This document shows, one piece after another, positions 49,048 through 58,972 of a stretch of DNA of 64,000 nucleotides. The translations under genes were made by a program, and so were the position numbers. Position 1 is the first letter of the stretch; every line of letters begins with the position of its first letter. The DNA comes from Alistipes communis. GTDB lineage: Bacteria; Bacteroidota; Bacteroidia; Bacteroidales; Rikenellaceae. Below the pieces are notes generated by a model. That model was not told where the DNA came from. It searched no databases and was given only the letters and a program-made list of their open reading frames with translations. The stretch spans positions 186,001 through 250,000 of the forward strand of contig NZ_AP019735.1 of NCBI RefSeq assembly GCF_006542665.1, in the 5' to 3' direction.

Positions 49048-50950
49048 TCATTCGCCCGGAATGGATTCGAGCGGTTCGGCGGCGCTCTTCTCCGCCTTGA
49101 AGGCGACGCGCTGCACGGGACCGCGGGCACCGGCGGCGTCGACCGCGACGCTGACAATCACGTAGTCGCCGCCCCACTCTACTCCGTAGGAGAGATTGTA
49201 GGATGTCTTGTCCATGTAGTATTTGCTGTTGATGAGCGACGAAGCCAAGAGCTGATCGTCCGTCGAGGCGATGTCCGACGCCTTATAAATGTTCGAGTAC
49301 CAGTGTACGGCCCCTTCGGCAGGTGCAATGCGTGCGCCCAGAATCGCATATCCTTTGAAGTGCCCATAGCCAAGCGGGTTCAGTTCGGCCCAATCGTCGC
49401 CGTCGGTCAACCATAGCGACGGTTTAGCCACGGCAGCCGAAATCACCTGTTTTTCGGTCTTGAAGGGTGATTCGCTGAATGCCGTAACCGAAGCCGGCTC
49501 GCCGGTCTGCTCGTCCACCCAGAAAGCATACACGTAATAGGTCGTCTCCGGCGTCAGCGTACCGAAGGTATAACTGTCCGGACCATCGAAACCCGAAGAA
49601 CATTGCGAGGCGATGAACTCCGGAAGCGGATACCAGTCGGCATAGTCTCCCATCTGGGCCTTGCGCTGTTCGATCATCTTCTGCTCGAAATAGGCTGCGA
49701 TTTTCGACTCATCGCCCTTCATTTCACCGTACTCCTCCTCAGTCATTACGTTCCAATAATAGAATGCCCTCACGTCACGCGGCGAGACCGTCACCCGAGC
49801 GCCGGTCGCAGTCACCTCGCCGAAATCGAAATCGAACCCGTAATCAATCGGAGAGTCCGGCGGCGTGACGATCTTCTGCACCGCCACCTCCGTGTTGATC
49901 ATGGCAGTCGAGTTGACGCCCACGGCGCAGGCATAATAGGTCGTTTCCGGTTGCAGCGTCTTGCTCTGCACCTCCTGCTGGCCGACCGAACAGGAGAGCA
50001 TCACGATCGTCGACAACGGAAGACCGTCGTCGGTCAGCTGCGAAACCATATACTCGTAGATGTAACCCGGCCAGTCTTTGCTGATATCCTCGTATCCGGC
50101 CTGATCGAGCATCGTATAGAAATACTGCACCGTCGGATCGGACGGATTGAAAACGACCTTGACCGACGTCGAGGTAAGATTCTCGGCAACGATGTCGATC
50201 TTGCAATCGACCATGGGCCCCGGCTCGACGGGCAGCGACTTGAACGGTTCCACGATCACGTCGGTCGTGGCCTCTCCTTCGGAATCGATTCCATAGACAT
50301 AGACCACGTAATCAGTATTCGGCGAAAGGCGCGAAGGATGGAACGTTTGTTCGCCCTTATAGGCATACCCCGCGATGAACTCGGCGAGCGTCTTCTGTTC
50401 GGCGGCGGCATGTTCGGCGAAGATCGCCTTGTTCTCCGCTGCGATCTTCTGCGCATCGAACCCTTCGGCGAAATCCACCGCGGCGATATACATCCCCTCC
50501 TCTTCGGGATAGACCGTCATCCGCGCATCGCTCATCGTAATATCGGCGACTTGAATCAGGAAGGGAAGATAACCCTCCTGCACGACCGAGACCTTCACGG
50601 CTTCGGCGCCGTCATAACGAAGCGTCACCGTGGCCGTGCGGGGATCGGCAAGGAGATTCTTTTCGAGGCGTGCCGTCACGGCTTCGTCGCCGACGGTCAA
50701 CTCCTTCACCCATGCGTCGTCGCTCTGAGCCGAGAGGCGTTTTCCCTCGACGGGGTTCTTCACTTCGTAATCGATCGAGATCGCGCCGCCTTCCGCCGGT
50801 ACGGCAGCCGGCGTCGCCGCCTCGATCACCGGAGCGTCAGAGGGGGGGGGAAATTAACGGATCGTCCGTGTTGTCGTCGCCGCAACCCGTCAGGGGCAGC
50901 AGTGCAAGGCAGAAGGCCGTCGCAGCCAAGCGTTTCATCAGATTTTTCAT
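49048..50950 (-). CDS. BACON lipoprotein with FN3-like repeats, out of frame at a C9 tract (phase OFF)
   Basis: From ATG 50950 the first 23 residues form a lipoprotein signal (LLPLTGC, Cys23) followed by acidic GDDNTDDP. The frame runs into nine C (50842-50850) and stops. Removing one C joins it to the frame reaching 49048, giving 633 aa. Mature part: a BACON domain (about 45-125, ISIDYEVKNPVEGKRL) then about four FN3-like modules with LTPETTYYVYAF and LQPETTYYACAV. BACON domains often occur in surface glycan-binding lipoproteins. In the state shown only a shorter, unsecreted product from GTG 50829 is possible. A TATTTTTG box lies at 51000-51007. Confidence 0.82.
50842..50850 (-). repeat. C9 tract after the lipoprotein signal of the BACON protein
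   Basis: Nine G on the plus strand. With nine, the frame from ATG 50950 ends at TGA right after the tract; with eight it is open to 49048. Confidence 0.85.
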
Positions 50951-50999
50951 AAGAGCATAGAGATTAAGGGTTATTTTAAAGAATCGGAACTCCGATGTT

Positions 51000-51007
51000 C
51001 AAAAATA
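51000..51007 (-). promoter_or_regulatory. -7 promoter box of the BACON lipoprotein gene
   Basis: Reads TATTTTTG on the minus strand, 49 nt before ATG 50950. Confidence 0.5.
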
Positions 51008-51275
51008 ACATTTATTTATTAAAAATACGATTTTTCGTCTAAATGGACCCGATTATTTTCATCCGAATTATCGGAGAGAATCCTTTTTCCGCTTACATTC
51101 CGTCGCCCGACGGTGGCATTTTCCTATCCGACCGTATCCTCCGATCGCTCCGATCCTTCGTGATTGACAGTTATGAAAAATTATCGACAACCCCTCCCTT
51201 CCGGACAAGTGCATCCACCCTCTCCCTTCCGACGCCACCCGCCCGCATCGCCGACAACAACGAAAAGAGCGGCAG

Positions 51276-51300
51276 TGTCGCACTGCCGCCCCTGCGTTCC
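51276..51300 (-). terminator. MBL gene terminator
   Basis: On the minus strand, GCGGCAGTGCG and complement, then TCTTTTC. Confidence 0.7.
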
Positions 51301-51313
51301 GACCGCAATCGCA

Positions 51314-52024
51314 TCACTCCATCGGGCGAACCCGCATCTCGGTCAGCCCCGCCACCTCGCGCGCCAGCCGGTCGAGATCGGTGATCTGCTCGACCTCCCC
51401 GTAGTGATAGGGATAGAAGATCGCGGGACGTAGCGCCCGCACCGCCTCGGCCGCCTGATCGACGGTCATCGTATAGGGCTGGTTGACGGGCAGGAACGCG
51501 ATGTCTATCCCTTCGAGCGAACGCATTTCGGGCGTCGGCTCGCTGTCGCCGGCGATGTAGACGCGCGTACCGCCCAGCGTCAGCACGTAGCCGCAATCCT
51601 CCCGCTCCCTGGGATGGAATTGCAGGTGCCCTTCGGTGGTATTATAAGCCGCCACCGCCTCGACGCGGATTCCGTCGAGAGGTTCGGCCATAGCGCCCGG
51701 CACCATCGTGTAGCAGTCGAAATCGAACGCTTCGGCCGAGGTCTTGTCGCAGACAACCGCCGTCGCGGGCGTCATCAACAGCTCGACGGCCGCACGGTCG
51801 AGATGGTCGTAATGCGAATGGGTGACGAGCACTGCATCGGCTTTCGGCAGATGCGCGTAATCGGCATACTCGCCGACCGGATCGACATAGATGCGCCGCC
51901 CGTCGAAATCGACGGCCAGCGAAGCATGTTTGAAAAATGTGAAGACGATCGGCCGCCCGTCGCGGGACGTCGCCGTATCGGCCGGATAGACCGGCGCCTC
52001 CTTCTTCTTGAACAACGAGATCAT
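51314..52024 (-). CDS. Metallo-beta-lactamase-fold hydrolase
   Basis: 236 aa. The metal-binding motif VTHSHYDHLDRA near residues 67-78 and later His/Asp residues (IAGDSEPT near 156, YPYHYGEV near 201) fit the UPF0173-like branch. Substrate unknown. The gene lies behind one promoter-repeat unit (52052-52125) whose -7 box is degraded to TATCTTCG. Confidence 0.88.
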   Translation of the reverse strand: MISLFKKKEAPVYPADTATSRDGRPIVFTFFKHASLAVDFDGRRIYVDPVGEYADYAHLPKADAVLVTHSHYDHLDRAAVELLMTPATAVVCDKTSAEAFDFDCYTMVPGAMAEPLDGIRVEAVAAYNTTEGHLQFHPREREDCGYVLTLGGTRVYIAGDSEPTPEMRSLEGIDIAFLPVNQPYTMTVDQAAEAVRALRPAIFYPYHYGEVEQITDLDRLAREVAGLTEMRVRPME

Positions 52025-52051
52025 AATCTTGCAATTTTAGGCGATTCCGGT

Positions 52052-52126
52052 CGAAGATACGAAAAGTCGCGCGCAGAAGCAAATTTATTCGCACTTTGCC
52101 GAGACGAAATTTCCGAGGTGCGACCG
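52052..52126 (-). repeat. Promoter-repeat unit upstream of the MBL gene
   Basis: Minus-strand reading: TTTG, 20 nt, then TATCTTCG (last T changed to C). The head is GTCTCGGCAAAG and the core is GCGAATAAATTTGC. Confidence 0.65.
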
Positions 52127-52258
52127 AAGGCGTCTGAATTCCGCGAAACCGACCCGCCGCACCCGCGATTTTCACCGGCAGGCCCTTTGCGACGCAAGGC
52201 GCGGAGCCGCAATTCCGCGCCTTGCGCTCCCGCACTTCGCTCAGCATGGGGACGACGG

Positions 52259-53122
52259 CTACTTCCGGTAACTTACAACCAGCACCTTCGACGAACTCCA
52301 AAACCGTTCGGGATCGGTGATGACCAACTTATACACCACCTTGTCGGCATTCGTAATCAGTTCGTACGAATCGGCGGGATGCGGCGTGACGACGGTCGCC
52401 TTCTTCTGCTCGACGAGGATCTCCGTCAGCGTGCGGGCGTCGGCCCGGATGAACAGATCGTGGTCGCCGGTATCGCCCACCGTGAGCGTGCGCCCGATGA
52501 ACCCCTGCTTCGAGACGATCCCCGAATCACGCAGCGCCTTCTCCGCTCCCACGATATAATAGACCGTGTTGAGCCGGTCCTCCAGCTGCGCCTTTTCGCC
52601 GGAGAGGTGTTTGACCTCGGTGCTGCGGGCGGCGGCCTCTTCGGCGAGCGTCTCCATCCGGGCTTCCATCTGCGACAGTTCGCCGCGCAAACGACCGATT
52701 TCGCCCTCTTTGGCGGTCAGTTGGGCATCGAGATCGCGAATCATCTTTTCGAGTCCCTCGATGCGCAGGTCGGCTTTGCGCAACTGCGCCGAGGAGCGTT
52801 GCAGCGCAGCGATCTTCTGCCGGTTCTCCTGCAACAACCGGTCGATCGCGGCGATGTCGGCATCGATCTCCTCGATCGGACGGCGCACCCCTTCGTCATT
52901 GCGCGCGAGCGCGACGAGGTTTTCGCGCGTACGGATCCGCGCCAGATTCTCGGTGACGGCATTGATGTCGGCGAAGACGACCTCGATGAGCGAATCCTTC
53001 GCACGAACCACCGCTTCGAGCGAATCGCGCTGCACCACGGTTTGTTCGGCCACCCGGCGGCTCACGCACGATACGAATGCACATGCGGCACAGAGTATCG
53101 GCAGGCAAATGTGTTTCATCAT
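52259..53122 (-). CDS. Coiled-coil lipoprotein of unknown function
   Basis: 287 aa. Starts at 53122 (MMKHICLPILCAACAFVSC), with lipobox Cys19. A long coiled coil spans about 35-190 (Leu/Glu/Arg heptads, such as DADIAAIDRLLQENRQKIAALQ). A C-terminal globular domain (about 190-287) contains ILVEQKKATVVTPHPADSYE. No OmpA-like or known enzymatic motif. It may be an envelope scaffold. Leftward, upstream of the MBL gene, ending in GC-rich hairpin sequence at 52194-52227. Confidence 0.75.
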   Translation of the reverse strand: MMKHICLPILCAACAFVSCVSRRVAEQTVVQRDSLEAVVRAKDSLIEVVFADINAVTENLARIRTRENLVALARNDEGVRRPIEEIDADIAAIDRLLQENRQKIAALQRSSAQLRKADLRIEGLEKMIRDLDAQLTAKEGEIGRLRGELSQMEARMETLAEEAAARSTEVKHLSGEKAQLEDRLNTVYYIVGAEKALRDSGIVSKQGFIGRTLTVGDTGDHDLFIRADARTLTEILVEQKKATVVTPHPADSYELITNADKVVYKLVITDPERFWSSSKVLVVSYRK

Positions 53123-53279
53123 TTCAGATGGTTTGATTGTCATAACGGCGTCAAAGATAAGCAGAAAAGCGGCAGGCTGTACGAAAAAAACGCACCGGCG
53201 GCGGCCTCCGGCATAAAAATCGTGCGCCGCATGGCGGATAGCCGCCGTCCGGCGTGCGGAATCCGGCTAAAATCCGCAA

Positions 53280-53402
53280 TCTTCGGCCGACGCCTCAGAT
53301 ACTCTCGTTCGGCAATGTTCGAATAAATTTGACATTGCACTCACTTATGCGTATCTTTGCGAAAGAGGAATTTCGCCCGACAGGCGGCGTTCCGGCAAAT
53401 CG
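53280..53402 (+). repeat. Promoter-repeat unit plus a partial unit upstream of recQ
   Basis: One full unit (about 53285-53359) with hairpin arms GCAATGT and ACATTGC and promoter TTTG-N20-TATCTTTG (-7 box 53352-53359). After it, 53380-53402 matches the head of the engB-type unit (GACAGGCGGCG, CCGGCAAAT) but is cut short. Confidence 0.7.
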
Positions 53403-53446
53403 GACCGCAACGGTTTCGCCGACGCTCCGTACATCATCCGCCCGAC

Positions 53447-55366
53447 ATGCAACCGCTGGACGACATACACGCCGAACTGCTCGGCACGCTCAAACGCTAC
53501 TGGGGCTACGACAGCTTCCGTCCCGTGCAGGAGGAGATCATCCGCTCCGTCTGCCAGGGGCGCGACACGCTGGCGCTGATGCCCACCGGCGGCGGCAAGT
53601 CGCTCACCTATCAGGTGCCGACAATGCTGCGCGAAGGTTTGTGCATCGTCGTAACGCCGCTGATCGCCCTGATGAAGGACCAGGTCGACCGCCTCAGGCG
53701 GCTCGGCATCAACGCGGCGGCGATCCATTCGGGACTTTCGATGCGGCAAATCGACATCGTGCTCGACAACTGCGTCTACGGCGATGTCAAATTCCTCTAC
53801 GTGGCTCCCGAACGGCTCGTGACCGAGGCGTTCCGTCTGCGCGTGGAGCGGATGCGGGTCTCGCTGCTGGCCGTCGACGAGGCGCACTGCATCTCGCAGT
53901 GGGGCTACGACTTCCGCCCCTCCTACCTGCGCATCGCCGAACTGCGCGAACGGCTGCCCGAAGTGCCGGTGCTGGCGCTCACGGCATCGGCCACACCCGC
54001 TGTCGCCCGCGACATCATGCGGCAGCTGCGCTTCGCCGAACCGCACGTCCTGCGCAGCTCGTTCGCACGGCCCAACCTCTCCTACGCCGTGCGGCACGAC
54101 GAGGACAAAAACGAGCAACTGCTTCGCGTGGTGCGCAACGTGGCCGGCAGCGGTATCGTCTACGTGCGCACGCGCGACGGCTGCGAACAGCTCACCGAAT
54201 TCCTGCGCGACGCAGGCGTCGCCGCGACCTGCTACCACGGCGGCCTGGCCAACGCCGAACGCTCGATCCGGCAGGAGGAGTGGCTCGCGGGCCGCACGCG
54301 CATCATGGTGGCCACCAACGCCTTCGGCATGGGAATCGACAAGGCCGACGTGCGTTTCGTCGTCCACTACTCCATGCCCGACTCGCTCGAAAGCTACTAT
54401 CAGGAAGCGGGCCGTGCGGGACGCGACGGAAAGCGCGCCTATGCCGTGCTGCTCGTCGCCCCGGACGACGCCGAGCGCGTGCAGCGCCGCTTCGACCTGC
54501 AATTCCCGCCGCTCGACGAGATCCGCGACATCTACGAAAAGGTCTGCTCCTACCTGCAAATCGGCATCGGCGACGGCGAGCAGGCGTCGTTCGTCTTCAA
54601 CATCCACGACTTCTGCGCGAAGTTCCGCCTCTTCGGCGGCAAGGTCGCCAGCGCGCTGAAACTGTTGCAGCAGAACGGTTATCTGACGCTCACCGACGAA
54701 ATGCGCAACCCCGCGCGCATTCTCTTCTGCATCAGCCGCGACGACCTCTACAAACTGCGCGTGGTACGCAATGACCTCGACCACTTCATCCGTACCGTGC
54801 TGCGGCTCTACGACGGCGTTTTCACCGATTTCCGCCCCATCGACGAGCAGGAGATCGCCGCGGCGAGCGGCTACAAGGTCGAGCATGTCAAGGAGCTGTT
54901 CAAGCGGCTGTGGCAGATGCGCGTGATCCGCTACATTCCGGCCAATCAGGCGCCGATGCTCTTCTTCGATTGCGAACGGCTGCCAGCGGCCGACCTCTAC
55001 ATCGCCCCCGAGACCTACCGCCGCCGTCAGGAGCTGGCCGAAGAGCGCTTCTCGCACATGATCGCCTACGCCGCCAACGAAACCGAGTGCCGCAGCACAG
55101 TGCTGGAACGCTATTTCGGTGCGGCCGACCCCGCGCCGTGCGGTGTCTGCGACATCTGTCTGGCGGCGCGCAAACGCGCGAAATCGGCCGAAGCTCCGCT
55201 CGACGAGGAGATCCTGCGACAGCTCGACGCCGAACCGCTCGCGGTCAAGGAGCTGGCAGCGCGCTTCCGCTGCGACGCCGAACGGGTGTTGGAGGCCGTC
55301 GAACGATTGCAGCACGCAGGTAAAATTTCGACGGCGGAGAGCGGAAAACTCGCAATTAATCGATAA
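53447..55366 (+). CDS. recQ: ATP-dependent DNA helicase RecQ
   Basis: 639 aa, 3'-5' helicase. Walker A in MPTGGGKSLTYQVP near residue 42-55, DEAH box VDEAHCISQWGYDFR near 142, motif VI QEAGRAGRDGK near 318. The RecQ zinc-binding site is partly visible as CGVCDIC near 564-570. The HRDC domain is not evident; a winged-helix tail closes the protein. First of a four-gene set, recQ-exonuclease-rlmI-proX. Confidence 0.96.
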   Translation: MQPLDDIHAELLGTLKRYWGYDSFRPVQEEIIRSVCQGRDTLALMPTGGGKSLTYQVPTMLREGLCIVVTPLIALMKDQVDRLRRLGINAAAIHSGLSMRQIDIVLDNCVYGDVKFLYVAPERLVTEAFRLRVERMRVSLLAVDEAHCISQWGYDFRPSYLRIAELRERLPEVPVLALTASATPAVARDIMRQLRFAEPHVLRSSFARPNLSYAVRHDEDKNEQLLRVVRNVAGSGIVYVRTRDGCEQLTEFLRDAGVAATCYHGGLANAERSIRQEEWLAGRTRIMVATNAFGMGIDKADVRFVVHYSMPDSLESYYQEAGRAGRDGKRAYAVLLVAPDDAERVQRRFDLQFPPLDEIRDIYEKVCSYLQIGIGDGEQASFVFNIHDFCAKFRLFGGKVASALKLLQQNGYLTLTDEMRNPARILFCISRDDLYKLRVVRNDLDHFIRTVLRLYDGVFTDFRPIDEQEIAAASGYKVEHVKELFKRLWQMRVIRYIPANQAPMLFFDCERLPAADLYIAPETYRRRQELAEERFSHMIAYAANETECRSTVLERYFGAADPAPCGVCDICLAARKRAKSAEAPLDEEILRQLDAEPLAVKELAARFRCDAERVLEAVERLQHAGKISTAESGKLAINR

Positions 55367-55391
55367 CTTTGCGTCGCCTGAGAGAATTCGC

Positions 55392-55994
55392 ATGGAAAAA
55401 CGAACGTTTCAACAGCACATATCGAACGAAGATACCGCAAAGCTGCCTGCCGTGCTCTTCGACGGCCCGATCGTCATCGTCGACGACGAGAAGCAGGTCG
55501 AAGCCGCCTGCCGCGACCTGGCGTCGTCGCCCGTGCTGGGCTTCGACACCGAGACGCGCCCCTCGTTCAAGGCGGGCGTCACCTACCGCGTCGCCCTGCT
55601 GCAACTCTCCACGCCGCGGCGCTGCTATCTGTTCCGCCTCAATAGGATGCGCTTCGAGAAGCAGCTCGTCAAACTGTTGGAGAACAAGGCGATTCTGAAA
55701 ATCGGCGCCGACGTGGCGGGCGACATCCGCTCGCTGCTGGCCCTGCGCCGCTTCCGGCCCGGCGGCTTCGTCGACCTGCAACAACTGGCCCCCGACTGGG
55801 GCATCGAAGAGAAGAGCCTGCGCAAGCTTTCGGCCATCGTGTTGGGCAAGCGCGTCTCGAAAGCCCAGCGGCTGAGCAACTGGGAAGCGGCGCAGCTTAC
55901 CGAAAAACAGATGCGCTACGCCGCCACCGACGCATGGATCTGCCCCGAAATCTACCGCACGCTGCAACATACCCTTAAACCGAACGACAAATGA
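55392..55994 (+). CDS. RNase D-like 3'-5' exonuclease
   Basis: 200 aa DEDD exonuclease domain. Exo I is LGFDTETRPSF near residues 49-59; ExoII/III elements near IGADVAGDIRSLL (about 101-113) and YAATDAWICPEIY (about 176-188). RNA or DNA substrate unclear; its pairing with recQ suggests a DNA repair or RNA-processing role. It overlaps the rlmI-like ATG by 4 nt (ATGA). Confidence 0.88.
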   Translation: MEKRTFQQHISNEDTAKLPAVLFDGPIVIVDDEKQVEAACRDLASSPVLGFDTETRPSFKAGVTYRVALLQLSTPRRCYLFRLNRMRFEKQLVKLLENKAILKIGADVAGDIRSLLALRRFRPGGFVDLQQLAPDWGIEEKSLRKLSAIVLGKRVSKAQRLSNWEAAQLTEKQMRYAATDAWICPEIYRTLQHTLKPNDK

Positions 55995-57193
55995 CGACCC
56001 ACCCCCGTATTTTCCTGCGCAGAGGCAAAGAAGAGTCGCTGCTGCGCCGTCACCCATGGATCTTCTCGGGCGCAATCGGCCGCGTGGAGTGTCCCTCCGA
56101 CACGATCGCCGAGGGGGAGATCGTCGACGTCCATACCGCCGCCGGCGATTTCATCGCACGCGGCCACTACCAGATCGGATCGATCGCCGTGCGGGTGCTC
56201 ACCTTCGCGCAGGAGCCGATCGACGCCGCATGGTGGCGCGCTCGCATCCGCTCGGCCTGCGAAGTGAGGCGCACGCTCGGTCTGATCGACAATGCCGCGA
56301 CGACCTGCTACCGGCTCGTTCACGGCGAGGGCGACTCGCTGCCGGGACTGGTGATCGACATCTACGGCACGACGGCCGTCGTACAGTGTCATTCGGTGGG
56401 GATGTACCGCTCGCGGATGCAGATCGCCGAGGCGCTCCGCGAGGTCTACGGCGAGCGTCTCGCAGCCGTCTACGACAAGAGTTCGCAGACGGTACCCTAC
56501 AAGGCGGGGCTGAACGCCGTGGACGGATACCTGATGGGCAAAGTCGCAGCTCCGACACAGGAGGTGTCGGAAAACGGCCATCGTTTTCTGGTCAACTGGG
56601 AGGAGGGACAGAAGACAGGCTTCTTCCTCGACCAGCGCTGCAACCGCGAACTGGTGGAACGCTACGCTGCGGGCCGCACCGTGCTCAACACCTTCTGCTA
56701 CACGGGAGGATTCTCGGTCTACGCCGCCGCGGGCGGAGCGAAGGAGGTCTGCTCGGTCGACGCCTCGGAGCGCGCCGTGCAGCTGGCCGACGAGAACATG
56801 CGGCTGAATTTCGGCGACAGTTTTCCCCACACGACGCTCGCCTGCGACGCCGTGGAGTACCTCAAACAGATCGGCGACCGCTACGACCTGATCATCCTCG
56901 ACCCGCCCGCCTTCGCCAAGCACCACAAGGTGCTGGGCAACGCCATGCAGGGGTACAAGCGCCTCAACGCACGGGCGTTGTCGCAGATCCGGCCGGGCGG
57001 CATCCTTTTCACCTTCTCCTGCTCGCAGGCCGTGACGAAGGAGCTGTTCCGCACGACGGTCTTCTCGGCGGCAGCCATCGCCGGCCGCAACGTGCGCATC
57101 CTGCACCAGCTCGCGCAGCCGGCCGACCACCCGATCAACATCTATCACCCCGAAGGGGAGTATCTCAAAGGGTTGGTGCTCTATGTGGAATAA
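55991..57193 (+). CDS. Class I SAM-dependent rRNA cytosine methyltransferase (RlmI-like)
   Basis: 400 aa. N-terminal PUA domain (about 1-80), then a central RNA-binding part, then the methyltransferase fold with VLNTFCYTGGFSVYAAAGGA near 227 and the catalytic LILDPPAFAKHHK near 300. RlmI methylates C1962 of 23S rRNA in E. coli; I call family level only. Start overlaps the exonuclease stop and its 3' end overlaps the proX start by 11 nt. Confidence 0.92.
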   Translation: MTTHPRIFLRRGKEESLLRRHPWIFSGAIGRVECPSDTIAEGEIVDVHTAAGDFIARGHYQIGSIAVRVLTFAQEPIDAAWWRARIRSACEVRRTLGLIDNAATTCYRLVHGEGDSLPGLVIDIYGTTAVVQCHSVGMYRSRMQIAEALREVYGERLAAVYDKSSQTVPYKAGLNAVDGYLMGKVAAPTQEVSENGHRFLVNWEEGQKTGFFLDQRCNRELVERYAAGRTVLNTFCYTGGFSVYAAAGGAKEVCSVDASERAVQLADENMRLNFGDSFPHTTLACDAVEYLKQIGDRYDLIILDPPAFAKHHKVLGNAMQGYKRLNARALSQIRPGGILFTFSCSQAVTKELFRTTVFSAAAIAGRNVRILHQLAQPADHPINIYHPEGEYLKGLVLYVE

Positions 57194-57701
57194 ACCCTCC
57201 GACAGCGAACGGATCGATGCCGTGACGGCGTGGCTCGATGCGGCGGACATCGCCTACGACCTCTATTTCCACCCCGCTTCGCCCACGATCGAACTGGCCA
57301 AACGCCACTGGCGCGACGACGGGTCGAAACACTGCAAAAACCTCTTTTTCCGCAATCACAAGGGCAATCGGCACTATCTGGTCTGCTTCGACTGCGACCG
57401 CACGCTCTCGATCCACGACCTCGAAGCGCGGCTGCATCAGGGAAAACTGTCGTTCGCCTCGCCCGAGCGCATGATGCGTTATCTGGGGCTGGAACCCGGT
57501 TCCGTCTCGCCGTTCGGACTCATCAACGACGCGGAGCATCACGTTCACCTCTTTCTCGACCGCAACCTGCTGTACTGCCCGTCGCTGAGTTTCCACCCCA
57601 ACGACTGCCGCGCCACGGTAGTCATCGCCCGCACGGAGTTCGAACGGTATCTTGCGCGGGTGGGCAACAGCTACGAGTATCTCGATCTCTACGAGGAGTA
57701 G
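57183..57701 (+). CDS. YbaK/ProX-type aminoacyl-tRNA deacylase
   Basis: 172 aa. The YbaK fold clears mischarged tRNAs in trans. Visible features: KHCKNLFFRNHKG near residue 47-59, PERMMRYLGLEPGSVSPFGL near 96, and HVHLFLDRNL near 118. It begins within the end of the rlmI-like gene (ATG at 57183). Cognate amino acid is not assigned; family members act on Cys/Pro- or Ala-tRNA-Pro. Confidence 0.9.
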   Translation: MWNKPSDSERIDAVTAWLDAADIAYDLYFHPASPTIELAKRHWRDDGSKHCKNLFFRNHKGNRHYLVCFDCDRTLSIHDLEARLHQGKLSFASPERMMRYLGLEPGSVSPFGLINDAEHHVHLFLDRNLLYCPSLSFHPNDCRATVVIARTEFERYLARVGNSYEYLDLYEE

Positions 57702-57742
57702 CCGTCCGCTCCGCTGCCCTTCGCCCCTCCCGCAGATAGAGA

Positions 57743-57771
57743 GAAAACCGCCTCTTTCGAGGCGGTTTTCT
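57743..57771. terminator. Terminator between convergent genes
   Basis: GAAAACCGCCTC, loop TTTC, GAGGCGGTTTTC; symmetric A/T runs let it work on both strands. Confidence 0.85.
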
Positions 57772-57786
57772 GTCAGACCAGTCCAT

Positions 57787-58962
57787 CTATTCGTAAATCA
57801 GATACTTTTCGCGCATTTTCGCGAAACGCTCCACGTCGGGCCGCCAGCGTGCACGAATCTCGGCCGCGGAACGGCCGTCGAGAATCATCTCGCGCACCCA
57901 GCCCACGCCGATCAGCTTCTCGAACATCGGAGTGAAGAACGCCTCGCCCAACCCTAGCGCACGATAGGCGTCGATCACGTAGTCGAGTGTCAGCCCCTCG
58001 GCGAGAATCTCCTCGCAGGGCTTCTCGCTCAGGTCGACACCGCGACATAGGCGTCCTTCCAGAGGAGGATGTTTCGCGCCGGCTGTCGGCCGCGGCGTGA
58101 AGACGAAGCAGTAGCGGTCGGCCGGCATGTCGGGATGGCCGTAACACTCGAACGGACGGTCGGTGCCGCGCCCCAGACTCACCACCGTCCCTTCGAAGAG
58201 GCAGATCGACGGATAGAGGTAAATCGACCGCTGCGTCGGCAGGTTGGGCGACGGCGCCACGGGCAGCTCGTAGCGCGTGGCATGGGTATAGCGGCGGCAC
58301 GGTACGACTGTCAGGTCGCACGGCTTCGCCCACCCCTCACCCACGGCCATGCGGGCGATCTCGCCCATCGTCAGTCCGTGTACGACGGGAATCGGCAGCG
58401 CGCCGACGCCCGACTTGTATTTCATGTCGAGCACGGGGCCGTCGATGTACGATCCGTTGGGATTGGGACGGTCCAGCACCACTACCGCGCGGCCGAAATC
58501 GGCGCAGGCATCCATCATGCGCAGCATCGAAATATAGTAGGTGTAGAAACGCAGACCCACGTCCTGCATGTCGACCAGCAACACGTCGAACGAGCGCATC
58601 GCCTCGTCCGACGGTCGGCGCGTGCGGCCGTCGTAGAGCGAACGGATCAGCACCCCCGTGCGCTCGTCGACAGAACTGGCGACGTGCTCGCCCGCATCGG
58701 CCGTCCCGCGGAATCCGTGTTCGGGCGAGAAGATCGCCGTCAGGCGCACGCCGCTGCGATGCAGCAGGTCGACCAGATGCTCGTCGCCCACGCGCGAAGT
58801 CTGGTTGGCAAGCACGGCCACGCGGCGCCCGCGCAGCAGCGGGAAGTAGGCCGCCGTATCGGCCGCCCCGACCGTCACCCCGTCGCACGCCCCCTCCGGC
58901 GCGGCCGCCGCAGCGACCGGCAGCAGCATGCACAGCAGCGAAAAAAGCAAGAGTTTGCGCAT
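57787..58962 (-). CDS. namZ: NamZ-type exo-beta-N-acetylmuramidase (DUF1343)
   Basis: 391 aa. Signal peptide (MRKLLLFSLLCMLLPVAAAAA). The DUF1343 family is present across its length: VAVLANQTSR near 47-56, FSPEHGFRG near 82-90, LLVDMQDVGLRFYTY near 128-142 and LDRPNPNG near 167-174. NamZ cleaves terminal MurNAc during peptidoglycan recycling. It follows the flavodiiron gene by 10 nt. Confidence 0.92.
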   Translation of the reverse strand: MRKLLLFSLLCMLLPVAAAAAPEGACDGVTVGAADTAAYFPLLRGRRVAVLANQTSRVGDEHLVDLLHRSGVRLTAIFSPEHGFRGTADAGEHVASSVDERTGVLIRSLYDGRTRRPSDEAMRSFDVLLVDMQDVGLRFYTYYISMLRMMDACADFGRAVVVLDRPNPNGSYIDGPVLDMKYKSGVGALPIPVVHGLTMGEIARMAVGEGWAKPCDLTVVPCRRYTHATRYELPVAPSPNLPTQRSIYLYPSICLFEGTVVSLGRGTDRPFECYGHPDMPADRYCFVFTPRPTAGAKHPPLEGRLCRGVDLSEKPCEEILAEGLTLDYVIDAYRALGLGEAFFTPMFEKLIGVGWVREMILDGRSAAEIRARWRPDVERFAKMREKYLIYE

Positions 58963-58972
58963 CGCCTTCGTT

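Larger units (their letters stand above)
50951..51313. other. AT-rich gene-free stretch
   Basis: 363 bp. Left half (50960-51100) is AT-rich and holds the leftward TATTTTTG box of the BACON gene. Right half holds the terminator of the MBL gene. No other feature is seen. Confidence 0.5.
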
